A stretch of 64,000 nt of DNA, taken from Pyricularia pennisetigena (Eukaryota; Ascomycota; Sordariomycetes; Magnaporthales; Pyriculariaceae). The first letter of the stretch is position 1; each line of letters opens with the position of its first letter. The position numbers and the translations under genes were made by a program. Location: the NCBI RefSeq assembly GCF_004337985.1, contig NC_043741.1:4750140-4814139 (forward strand). The letters are read 5' to 3'. Positions 34,591 to 45,751 of this stretch are shown here, piece by piece. Under the pieces are notes generated by a model. The model searched no databases. It saw only the letters and a list, made by a program, of their open reading frames with translations, and had not been told where the DNA came from.

Positions 34591-36509
34591 ATGATGGAGA
34601 CGAACCTTCATAGGGCTCGTATTATTTCGAGCATTGCCGCGACAGCGATCTCGCTAGCATGCGGCACCAACTGTGCGGACTGCCTTGACAAAATCACCTC
34701 TTACGATCTTTTCAAGAACCGCCACTGACCAGTGAACTGCATAAAAATAGATGTCTACAGCGCGTGGGCGCCGCAATTCGCTGACAAGCTGCGCCTTTCT
34801 ACGACGCAGAGCGAGCTCATTGGCGTGGCTGGTAACCTGGGCATGTACACGATGGGCGTCCCGATCGGTTGGGTCATCGACCGTAATGGTTCACGACCAG
34901 CCGTAATGCTAGGTTCGGCGTTGCTTGGTATCGGCTACTTTGGCCTCAAATTCGCTTTTGATCAGGGTGATGGATATGTGCCTTTATTGTTCATTCTCAG
35001 CTACCTAACGGGTTTTGGTGGCTGCATGGCGTTTGCTGCTTCCGTGAAGACATCGGCCCTCAACTGGCCTCACCATCGCGGTACAGCTACTGCGTTTCCA
35101 CTTGCTGCCTTTGGTCTAAGCGCCTTCTTCTTCTCAATGTTTGGAGAGATTGCATTCCCAGGCGACACAAGCGCCTTCCTGCTGGTCCTAGCGGTGGGGA
35201 CCATCGGCCTGACCTTTGTGGGATTCTTCTTCCTAAGGGTGTGGCCACATCCGCACGCGGAGCACCATCGCTACAACCATGCGGGGGATAGCCTCGGGGA
35301 ATCTGGTATTCCGTATGAAAGTGTCCCCGGTGTGTTCTTAACCGAATCTACGGAGCTGAGGCGAACGATCTCTGCTCCTTCTCGCGATCATTTTGTTGCC
35401 AAAACTTCTAGTGCCAATACTGATGAAGAAATAGGCTCAAACAGTGGCGAACAGAACCACACAGTGGTCGCAGATGGAGAAGGCGACATTGAGGATAACG
35501 TGGCAACGCATCCAAAGAATTTGGACACGCACAGCCCGCGACGAGGCGATGAGGAAGCCGCCAATGAGACTTCGTCTCTGATGTCCCGCTCATCCACAGC
35601 TTCGTCATTGCCCGGAGAGGTGCTTGTTCAGAGCATAGACCTCGATCGCTCCCATCGAGTCGATATTCGTGGTTGGACCTTGCTAAAGAACACCGAGTTC
35701 TGGCAACTTTTCTCAATCATGGGTATACTGGCTGGTATTGGACTCATGACAATCAAGTAAGTCGCTTCACGTGCGTCTTAGACGAATACACCCAGCTAAT
35801 AATGCTACAGCAATATTGGACACAATACAAATGCTCTGTGGAAGCACTACGACGAGTCCGTGAGCGAGGAGTTTCTGATTGGCAAGCAGCAGATGCACGT
35901 ATCAATCCTTTCTGTCGGTAGCTTCTCAGGAAGGTTATTGAGCGGTAAGCTGAAAACAGAAACATGACACGCATAGATGCGATGTTTCTACCTAGGTTCT
36001 TGCAACGGAACTGACAAAAGTACACAGGGGCCGGATCTGACTTTCTCGTCAAGAACCTAAAAGCCAGCAGGGTTTGGTGTCTGGTTATCTCAGCCATTGT
36101 CTTTTGCGCAGCTCAGATATGTGCTTTGACCATCACAAACCCCCACTTCCTGTTATTCATATCATCGCTCTCAGGGCTGGGGTACGGCTACGCCTTTGGG
36201 GTATTCCCTTCGATAGTAGCCGAGTCGTTTGGGATCCACGGTCTGTCGCAGAATTGGGGTTTCATGACTTTTAGCCCGGTCCTGTCCGGATGGATATTCA
36301 ACTTTTTCTACGGCCAAGCGTTCGACGCACATAGCGTCGTCGGTCCAGGAGGCGAGAGGACTTGCCTGGAGGGAATCGAATGCTACCGTCCTGCATACTT
36401 TTTCACACTTGGGGCTTGTGGGCTGGGTCTACTGGTTTCCCTGTATGTGATCAGGCACCAGAGTCAGCAGAAACTGCGAGAGGCGGCACGTGGGGCAGGA
36501 GTCGAGTAG
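34591..36509 (+). CDS. MFS transporter, nodulin-like/NFD4 family
   Basis: Four exons, 34591-34672, 34751-35756, 35811-35944 and 36028-36509, with introns of 78, 54 and 83 bp, give 567 residues. The start MMETNLHRARIISSIAATAI leads into ACGTNYVYSAWAPQFADKL, a hallmark of this fungal branch of nodulin-like (PF06813) transporters that only appears after splicing. About six helices fill residues 10-205, including GLSAFFFSMFGEIAFPGDT. A long acidic, Ser-rich cytoplasmic loop (about 215-340) follows, then six more helices from TLLKNTEFWQLFSIM onward, with GLSQNWGFMTFSPVLSGWIFN near the end. Related proteins occur in fungal vacuolar or plasma membranes and their substrates are largely unknown; some are annotated as monocarboxylate transporters, which I would not assert here. 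Confidence 0.88.
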
Positions 36510-39500
36510 GGGAATGTGAACATCCGAGGCCGGCTTTTGATGCCACAAGAGAGACCGCTATATCCTGTAAATTAGAATTGGCAGGGCGTTTTGGAGACGT
36601 ATTCGTTTGTGGGCGTCTTAGACAGAAAATTTGTAGTGCATGGCATTTAGACAATCAGTATAGAGCAAGCAACTACACAATAACAAGGTCAAATTCTCTA
36701 CCGGTTCTGAAATAATGGCACGCCGATAGCGCCGCCTTGCCTCCTACGATGGAGACAGCGTACAGCGCAGAATATATCCTGAGTCAAACTGACACAGACA
36801 GAGATAGAAATTAGTAATGCCGAGCTCGGTAAATATGTGCTCTTACAAAATTGCCGCGAGTTAGTTGTGCTGCTTGGGTTTCGTATACCGAGTCCCGATT
36901 TGGATCGTACCGGGGCTCGCTTCGGTTTGGTTGACCCATCTATATCCTTTGAATAAACTAGCAGTGGTCTCTTTGGCTCTCTGAGTGCCACCAGGTAGCA
37001 TTATGGCTGAGTTGTTTCTTGACTTTTTTTTTGTTTATTTTTGTGCATGCTTTTTTTGGTCTTCGAAGCCAAAACTGGGGACCTCATCAGCCGCCGAGAC
37101 TGAGACTCCTCCTGGCTTGTTTCCAGAAGGGGAGACGTGCCAGGCAGTGCAGCTTTTCAATGCCGAATTGACACGTTTAGTGGGGATTCGTCATACAAGG
37201 GGTGGGTGGGGTTGGGGAACCCTCCCCATTGGCAGTGTCACGCAGATTCGACGGATGTGAGACTTCGCCAAAGGACGACCTGATTTCCGCTTTCAGATGA
37301 CGTCCGAAGAAGAGAAAGGGGAGGCAGCCAGTCGCCATTCTCGACGCAGGAGCTGGGGACAGGTCTGCGTATTGTGTGCAGTTTCGAGATAAAGGGTGGT
37401 GAGTAAGTAGTCAACAAACAAAGGACGATGTTCGAATCGGTGAGCAGCCGTCCCGGTCTGTCTTGATTACGCCAAGTTAGAATTGTTTGCAAGTCGAAGA
37501 GCTTCTTTGGGCGCACAACAAGACACAATAAGGTGCATAGTGCCGGTATGTCAAGAACATGTAGGGTCGGAGATGCGATCCGCTCAAATAGCGTCTTCTA
37601 GGGCCACCTACGACAAAGAAACCGCAGCATTTTGCATCTTATCAAATCAAGGGATGACTGGGGAGTCCAAATCTAGGAGTTTTCTTCTTCTTCTTGGCTC
37701 CTCGAAATCGGGGTCCAAAAATCCACGTTTGTTCCGAACCAAACGAAACTTAGATAGATGTGGAGCTGAAAACTCTCGGTGTGGTTCGAATTTGAAGCAG
37801 CTGAATGATGATCTGCCCATCCCCTGGTGAGCAAGGGGCAGCTCGCCCTAAGGGGCTGGAGGCGTTTTTTATTTTTATTTTTATTATTCCCTCTCCCTCT
37901 GTGTCTCCCAGCAGTTGGTATCCAAATCCTGCATTATGGTTGGGTAGGCTGTTATGGCTGTCAGCGGCTTAATTGTTCTGATACAGGGGATGATGGTAGG
38001 ACCGGCAGATCAAAACGTTGCTTTTCAAGATGCCAAAAATCTTGTTAATGTAACCCCTGTCTAAATATTTTCCGCCTGTATGACGATGAAAATCAGCATC
38101 TACTGGTAACTTCAATAACTGTCCAACATGAGCGACATGTTTCCAGATGGTGTGTGCTGTAACCAATGATGACAAACAGAAGAAAGTTAGACCGGTGAGG
38201 CTCTATCGGGTCTTCGTACTCCACGGTTTCGGAGATGGTCCGGTTCCACACGTGGGTGCACGATCCAGTATGAGTCTGTTTTATTCTAGAATAGGCCCGA
38301 TCTGAACGGGCTTGACTGTTGAGCTGAACTCCCCGGAGGCGGCACATGCGGTTATTAGGTTTCTAGTTCGAGGAGCCGACTTTTGCTGGCATGGTACCTG
38401 AGCAAGACGGGTCATTATTCAAAGTGCCCGCGTGAATAGCGTCAAAGTATCTTCTTATACGACTTGATCTGGCCTTCGTGTTTGATTGCAACCAGTTTGG
38501 CATTGTGTCCTCAGCGAGTTGGTTCGTAAATCGTAGTAGGCTCAGCTGAGGTCTCCCATCCCATGACCAGGATAATGAATAAACAAGACGAAAGAACTGA
38601 GTTTCCAGAACGAGTGGGTATCAGACCCAGGACGGTAAAAAGCAATCCAGTTTCCAGATTTTCGATGCCCCGCTGACATGGAGATTGACATTGGATCTTA
38701 CGGTCCCTTGTTCGCAAGACTCAACGTAATTTACATACACCAATTTCTGCTGGTAGAGTTCAGGGCGACAGATGAAAAAGTATGACTCGAAAAAGGTCCA
38801 CTTCCACGTTGCAATACTGCCCGCGCAAGGGCATGTGTGTCTGAAGGATTACAAGGAAGGTTGGGACGACGAGGTATTCATTCAAGGTACCCAGATATTG
38901 TAGTACACTTCGGGAAGGTGTGTATTTCTTTTTCCTTTGTTTTTTTGTGTTTCTTTTTTCTTCTCATCTTCGAGAGGATCAAATCCCATGTTGCCTGCTA
39001 GCGCATGCGATGCCACGGGTAGCTCATGCATGCACATGTGCAAGCCCTCGACAGTCTTGCCGATAAACTTTTGCTATAGCCGAAGCCTGGGATCTCGATG
39101 GGCCATGACTGTCCTGAAGCACACTACATACTAATGTAGTATGGTACATTGGTATTAAAAGTGCCGGTAGAGAACATTTTAGGTACGGTATACATGCAAG
39201 ATGGGGGTTAGGAGGAAAACCCGGTGTGGTAATCATCTACCAAATCTATAGGCTTTGGTCTGACTGCCAGCGGGCATCTTATTGGTTATAACAACATCAA
39301 ACTCGTTGGAGTTCCATTCTTTGATGTTAAATAAAAACCCATGCACGTTGGTACTTTTGAATCTTTACTTCGAGTCCATCGTTGGGGAATTTTTTTCCCC
39401 CAATAGACTCTTTCTTTTGACTTGCACAATTATTCGAGTTGTATCTAGACCTAGTCTATTTCTAGTCTAGATGCAAGCCTGTCAGTGGGCGCTTGATGCA

Positions 39501-41095
39501 AGGGAGCACAAAAAGGTGCCAAGTCGGGATTTGCTACATATTATGGAACCGTCAGAAGGATGATCCGACGGAAGCAGAATGAGAGAAAAAAATGTCAAGA
39601 CAACATTAAAATGGTAAAAGCAGAAGTTGGTATAAGACTTTTGGCAAAAGCGTTTATTTTGAATTTACGAAGACCGATTGATGCTGTGCTCTAGGTACCC
39701 CAAGGTGGAGGGCGGGCGAATGGGTAACCAAAATGGTCAGGGTCAAATGGTGGTGGTGGTGGATTCAAGGTTGCTTGGTGTCGGTAGCCAGGGTTCTTGC
39801 GGTGTGGTGATTGAGCTGCCCTTTCAAGATCCACCGGATGCATGGAGCTCATCACGCACTTCTTGGCCCTTATCTGCTGGCTTGCCATTTAAGTACCTTG
39901 TCTAACTACCTATCTACCTTGGTATGTAAGTAGATTGAGGTCGGTACCTCAGCTATGATTATCTGCCCCAATTTACCAACCACCATCAGCTGTCCGGGGT
40001 GTGACTTTTCGGGCCCTTTTGAGCTTCTCAATCTGGGGTTCTGTCTGACGCAAGCAGACGACAAGGCAAGCTTGCAAGGATACAGCCACTACTGCAACCC
40101 CCAAGCCTCCACTGGGAAGGAACTTCGAACCAATCCCAAACTCTACGCATCGCTCCTAATAATTCACCGTCGTTCTATCTATTCCTCATTCACACTCTGG
40201 CTGCGAGCCGTACTACTTAGGTCTAGGGACCCAGTAAATTGGTTTTCTTACGCTCGAAACGAGACCGCCCAATTCACGGTCGCACTGCTCGTTTGCTCTC
40301 TGCTCGGTTGTCGCATCTCGCTGCGTACAACTACTAAATTGACACAGCAATTCCCACTAGCCACCCGCCCCCAAGGGTTTGTCTCCGATCGGGCGGGACT
40401 GATTAATCAGGGTTACTGTCCAATTCCTCCTGCAAACCGGCCATACATACACAACCCGACTCTGTCAACAACCAAGCCGTGTTTGACTTGGTGCCGCTCA
40501 CTAAACCAACCGCCTGTGCCTCCGACCCATCGATTTTCCGTCCAGGAACCTTGCCCGGCTAAAGTATCCTCCCTCCGACGACCTATTTGCCGTATTGCCT
40601 GCCTGGCGACAGTCTGCTCGAACCCCCACGTCCCAACACAGTTGGCGATCAAGTTGACATCCCGGGCGACCCGTGTCGGTCCGTCTACCACACTCGCTCG
40701 CCAGCCGTTTGTTGCACGGTCCCGCTGCAACGGACCAGTTACGTGCTGTCTCGACAATTCCTCCACGACGTGCGATCCGATCGCTACAGCCGGCAGCCTC
40801 CCATCTTGGTTAATCAAACGAAGAATATTCCATCTACTCCCGACAGCAAAGAACCCACAGTGGGAGACTTTCATCTCCAACGTTCTGCTAGACAGAAAGG
40901 TGCACACGCGACGATTCGTCGATGGGATCCCATTAGGCTGGGTGCGTTGGCCATTGTAAGCCGCTCGGGCAACGACCTTTGCCAGCGCAGCGCGCAGCCC
41001 CTCGAGCCCGAAGCCCCGCGGCACTCAAGGGCGCAACGATATAGGCCTTGAAACCCAATACCATTGGGTTCTCTGGCCAACAGGCGTCATTCATG
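36510..41095. other. 4.6 kb spacer including an apparent long G-alpha leader
   Basis: No assignable gene. From about 39.95 kb the plus strand becomes pyrimidine-rich and low in stops up to the G-alpha start, including a 334-codon open frame (39955-40959) that resembles nothing I know. The 36.5-39.9 kb part has TACCTAC motifs (about 39905) and TCTAG-rich patches near 39445-39472, and nothing else I can name. Confidence 0.5.
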
Positions 41096-42579
41096 ATGGG
41101 CGCTTGCATGAGTGCGAGCTCCGAGGAGTCGGAACAGAAGAAACGGAGTCAAAAGATTGATAAGGATCTCGAGGAAGATTCAAAGAGATTGAGGCGAGAA
41201 TGCAAGATTCTACTGCTTGGTAAGTGTACCTCACCCCATCTGGACGAGCGATTGGAGGTGATGGCGGGACGTATCCTTTAACAATCTACTACAGGTTCTG
41301 GGGAGAGTGGCAAGTCCACAATCGTCAAGCAGATGAAGATTATACATCTGAAAGGCTACTCAGACGACGAACTTTACAACTATCGACCGACGGTGTTCAA
41401 GAACTTGATTGAATGTGCGAAAGCCGTGATTACTGCCATGCGGCAATTCGACATAGAACCACAACTGGAAGGGAACAAGGAACTTTGCGACTATCTGCTG
41501 GACTACACGGTCGAGTCGGGACCACAGGCAGAGATAGATCCCAAAGTCGGTCAAGCTGTGCAGTCAATATGGAATGACCCTGCAAGAGAACAGTTGATGG
41601 ACAGGCAAACCGAGTTTTACCTGATGGATTCGGCAGAATAGTAAGTTTCAGCTTGGAAAACGCCGGCAGTGGACGCGGAAGTATCGTGGTTGGTCGCAAG
41701 CTAACATTGGCCATTCTCACCCAACCAGCTTCTTCCAAGAGGTTATGAGGATTGTCTCTCCCGACTACCTGCCCAATGAGATGGATGTTCTTCGTGCAAG
41801 AACAAAAACGACAGGCATATACGAGACACGCTTTCAGATGGGCCAACTAAGCATACAGTAAGCAAGCAACAAATCTTGTCCGAATATGCACGTGGTAAAT
41901 CAGATCACTGACCTGCATTTTGCGCCACAGCATGTTTGATGTAGGAGGCCAGAGGAGTGAGCGTAAGAAGTGGATTCACTGCTTCGAGAACGTGACATCC
42001 ATCATCTTTTGCGTTGCGCTGAGTGAATATGATCAAGTCTTGCTTGAAGAAAGCAGTCAAGTATGTTTTAGCAATAGTCCCCGAAGCCAACAAGTGTGGC
42101 GATTGCTGTGTGGCAGCCCAATGCATTCCCCCTGACGCGCGTGCTAAACTAACATCTGAAATGCAGAACCGCATGATGGAAAGCTTACTGCTTTTCGATT
42201 CCGTGGTAAACTCGAGGTGGTTCATGAGGACCAGTATCATCTTGTTCCTCAACAAGGTGGATATCTTCAAGCAGAAACTTGGTCGATCGCCTCTCGGCAA
42301 CTACTTTCCCGATTACTCTGGAGGTAACGATGTCAACAAGGCAGCCAAATACTTACTGTGGCGTTTCAACCAAGTTAACAGGGCTCATCTGAACCTATAT
42401 CCTCAGTGAGTCCACCCTAGACCCCAGTGCTACATATTATCTGAAAGTAATAGTGTTGCTGACTTTGATAACTACATAGTCTTACGCAAGCTACCGACAC
42501 CTCAAATATTCGACTTGTCTTTGCGGCAGTGAAAGAGACTATACTCAACAATGCCCTGAAGGACTCGGGTATTCTGTAA
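41096..42579 (+). CDS. Heterotrimeric G-protein alpha subunit, group III (GNA-3/MAGA type)
   Basis: Six exons, 41096-41219, 41295-41640, 41729-41857, 41931-42060, 42167-42405 and 42480-42579, give 355 residues, the normal length. Group III fungal G-alpha proteins act at the plasma membrane, mainly on the cAMP/PKA pathway. The P-loop GSGESGKST is at residues 42-50, the catalytic Arg lies in [10 protein letters not shown], switch [14 protein letters not shown] starts at 203, and NKVD is at 272-275. The start MGACMS has a myristoylation Gly2 and a palmitoylation candidate Cys4. The C-terminus ends KDSGIL, so it lacks the Cys four residues from the end that group I (Gi-like) proteins carry. An extra ATG lies directly upstream at 41093. 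The sequence resembles Neurospora GNA-3 as I recall it. Introns are 73-106 bp with standard ends. Confidence 0.95.
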
Positions 42580-45500
42580 TCCACAGCAACTCCAACCTAT
42601 ATCTTCATTCTAGTCCCTTCCTTATACGCCCAACCTTTGCACCTTATGTTTTTATTGATACCACGATCAAGTTCATACTGAATCTATCTTGCCACGGCGC
42701 TTATATTATACTAGCATCAGCTCGGAGTTATGGTGGGGCGGCTTCTGCTGTTATGACTACACACACACACACACTTTCCCTCACTTCTTTTCGCTCAAAC
42801 TTGTTGTTTTTTCTTCATCATGCCCAAAGCGGCTCTCCACTCAAGATGCTGCGTCGATTTATTACCGTTTTTTACTCCTTCGGGTTCTGGATTGTGAGGC
42901 TACTGATAGCCAGGAAAGGCGAGCAGCGGCCATCGAGTAGCTGCAATTTTAAGCGTGTTCACGGCTACTATTGAGCATTATTTTTTTGCATTCAGTTCAC
43001 GTGGAGATATTTCTCCTGCACTCAGGGGCTTGGATCAGCAATATCGCTGTTCAGCTTTGGACCGCACTAATGTACCACGCTTCAAGACTGGATATAGAGA
43101 GAGAAACACGTGGTGACCCAAACTACCCCAGATCTGTCTGTAATATGCAAGAATGGATAGCATTCTATGCTTCAAATGAGGCTCAGCTATGAGGCCATGT
43201 TACCCCTGCCGGAGATGTACAACATAGTTGCTTCTTGAACAATGCGGAGTAAGTGGCCTTCAAGGGGACACTAAAAGTCGTCAACGGGCCTTTGCAGTTG
43301 CTTTTCCGTCCGCCATCCAAACAGCATAGCGGCAAAAAGCTACGAGGATTAACGGGCGAGAAGAAACCAACGGCTCAGAAAGTTTCGTGGGGGTAGACGC
43401 CCTTTGGCGATAGTGGAACATGCTGGCTGCTTGCCCACATATGTGTACAAGGCATTGCAGCACAAAAACAAAAAAAGTCAACCTAAGACGCAAGCGGCAC
43501 CAACCTGTGGTGTCTGGTCTCGGTCCTAATTGGGTTTGACGTGTTGCGAGGGTTGGCTGGCGAACAGTGAGTCTAGGTTGAGACTAGTTCACTGCGCTTA
43601 TGTAACCCTAGCTCTTTGCCAAGGGACGAGACGTACCGCAGTGGCGTCCATGAGGTAAATGCGTGTGTCAATTCACAAACCGAGGCGCTAGACTAGCTAG
43701 CTGATCAGCATAGCTTGAGCTTTGGTCGAAGCTCTTGGAGCTGTGGTCTCTAGTGTATGCTAGCTGCGAGTAGTAATCTCGCATCTGAGGGACGAGGAGG
43801 AAAACGTATCGTGCAACAAATGTCTTTTGGTGGTTGGGTCAAAGCAATTAGATAACCTAAAGATCAAAACTATTTAACTGGTCTGAATGCAATCGAGATT
43901 CTCAATGATAGCCAGCAATTGCAGCATTGTGCCCCTCAATTGCGTAGTGCGCATACCCGGTGCTGTGTGCTGGTTGTACTGAATAGGAAAGTAAGATGTT
44001 ATCGAAGGCCGTTACAGGTAGCCAATGTAGCTGCACCTTCCGCTGGCCGGTCGTACTGCGCAAGTGTGCCCGGGTTTGGGTTGCTCAAAAGCAATGAGGT
44101 TGGGGCGCTGGTGGTCTGGTGCAAGGCCAGCTCAACTAACAAAACAAAGTCTGTACTAAGTTTCTGTGTGAATCACCAGTCTCCAAAGGACTACGCACCG
44201 AAGAGGTGCACACAGTAATTACGCCGTATATGACTAGGCTATGATTAAATTATGGAGAGACAATACAAGAAATCTCGAGTACACATCAAAGAAAAGATCC
44301 GTAAGACAGGCAACAAGTTTTCAGATCATTGAGTCCAGAGGAATCATGCCAAGCCATCTCACCCCTCCTGGACCAAAAAGAAAGCGAAGCTCCCGACTTG
44401 ATTCGTTTGCGTCACTGTGCAGAGCCGCCGCAATCAAGCCCAAGGAAACCTGTGCTACTTATTCTGGTAGGTAGGTAACCATCATCTTTGTCTTGCTAAA
44501 ACCCCGCAACGCATGATGCCATGGATAGCGAGGGGTAGAGATTTCACGACGACGAGCGTTGACCGTTGGCAGGGCACCCTCTCGCCGTCCCACTGCATAT
44601 CGTACAGAGTAGAAGCTTCTTTTACCTACCACACTCACCAACCTGCTTAGGTACCTATCTTGCCGATTGGATCACAGGAGTAATTAGGTGGATAATTAAG
44701 CAAAAGTAAATACGGGTATGACAATCCTGGTCCACTCAATGTTACTCTACTCTTGTTTCACTGCGGCCTTTCAACGAAAATCCAGATGAGCTCGAGCAGA
44801 CAACTGCACCTGGAGCTTAGACTCCGGAACCGGAAGTGATTCGCACTGAACCTCGAGTCTAGACAGTTATGCAACCCATTGACACCCGGGAAGTTCCTGT
44901 TGATCGTCTAATTGTTGCGACCATCTACCCATATTATTGTCGTGTCCGAAAGCGAGTTCTACTGTAGCCTTTCCAATTGGTCTGGTAATTCATGAGTGGT
45001 GGGTGGGCATTGGTGATGAAAGGTAGCTAAGGTATCTTAGCTGGAGGTACCAAGCAGTAGACGATCTTGCGGCATGCGTTTGTTGTCACCACTACTACTC
45101 ACCGCTTGTCCGTATGGATTGGCAGCCTCTATAAGCTGATCAGGTGATAATCTGATGTTCCGCGAATATGAGCTTGTAATAAGTAGAACCTAGACAATTC
45201 TATCTGAACTGGTTTTGTCGGACTCTCGCTTTTAATGGCCAAGAAGCAAGAAGGTGGGTGAGGCCAAGACCTTGTTCCAGTTATGTGTACTAGCGCCGTC
45301 TACAACATAAACGCTCGGCTGGTGGGGTACGGCAGGGAATTGATTGCAACCAACATCAAATCAGTCAACTAAAGTTCGGTCGGATCAGCACCTAGCACCC
45401 CGCAACCCCACTCCATCCTGGTAGCTGTGCCTCGCCTCACAGCATAGCTCCGGAGCTCCTCCGCCCACCGGTCTGCCCATCCCGCAGTTACCTTTTGCCA

Positions 45501-45751
45501 TAGATAGGTTGGGGCATGGCCTGTTCTGCTCCTTCCTGCTCTCTTCCTCCTCTGCAGTCAACGCATCTTCCGAGTGCCATTTCCTCTGGAGCTTTTCAAA
45601 CTGTCTCTTATCTCATATTCCCCCGTTGAATGCAACCGTAGGCCCCTCTCTGCAGCATCTACGAGCTTCCAAGATCCAACAGCAGCTCCCCCACCCCTAG
45701 ACCCACAGAGGTCTCCTCCCCCGCGATCTCCGAACATTAGCGAAAGATAAG
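42580..45751. other. 3.2 kb spacer between G-alpha and glycogen phosphorylase
   Basis: The left part is the G-alpha 3' flank with an (AC)8 microsatellite at 42759-42774. The right part, from about 45.4 kb, is pyrimidine-rich and looks like the phosphorylase leader. No gene is recognisable. A GGTAGGTAGGTAACC motif near 44466 belongs to the TACCTAC family seen elsewhere in the window. Confidence 0.55.
42759..42774. repeat. (AC)8 microsatellite
   Basis: Eight perfect AC units in the 3' flank of the G-alpha gene, likely polymorphic between strains. Confidence 0.9.
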
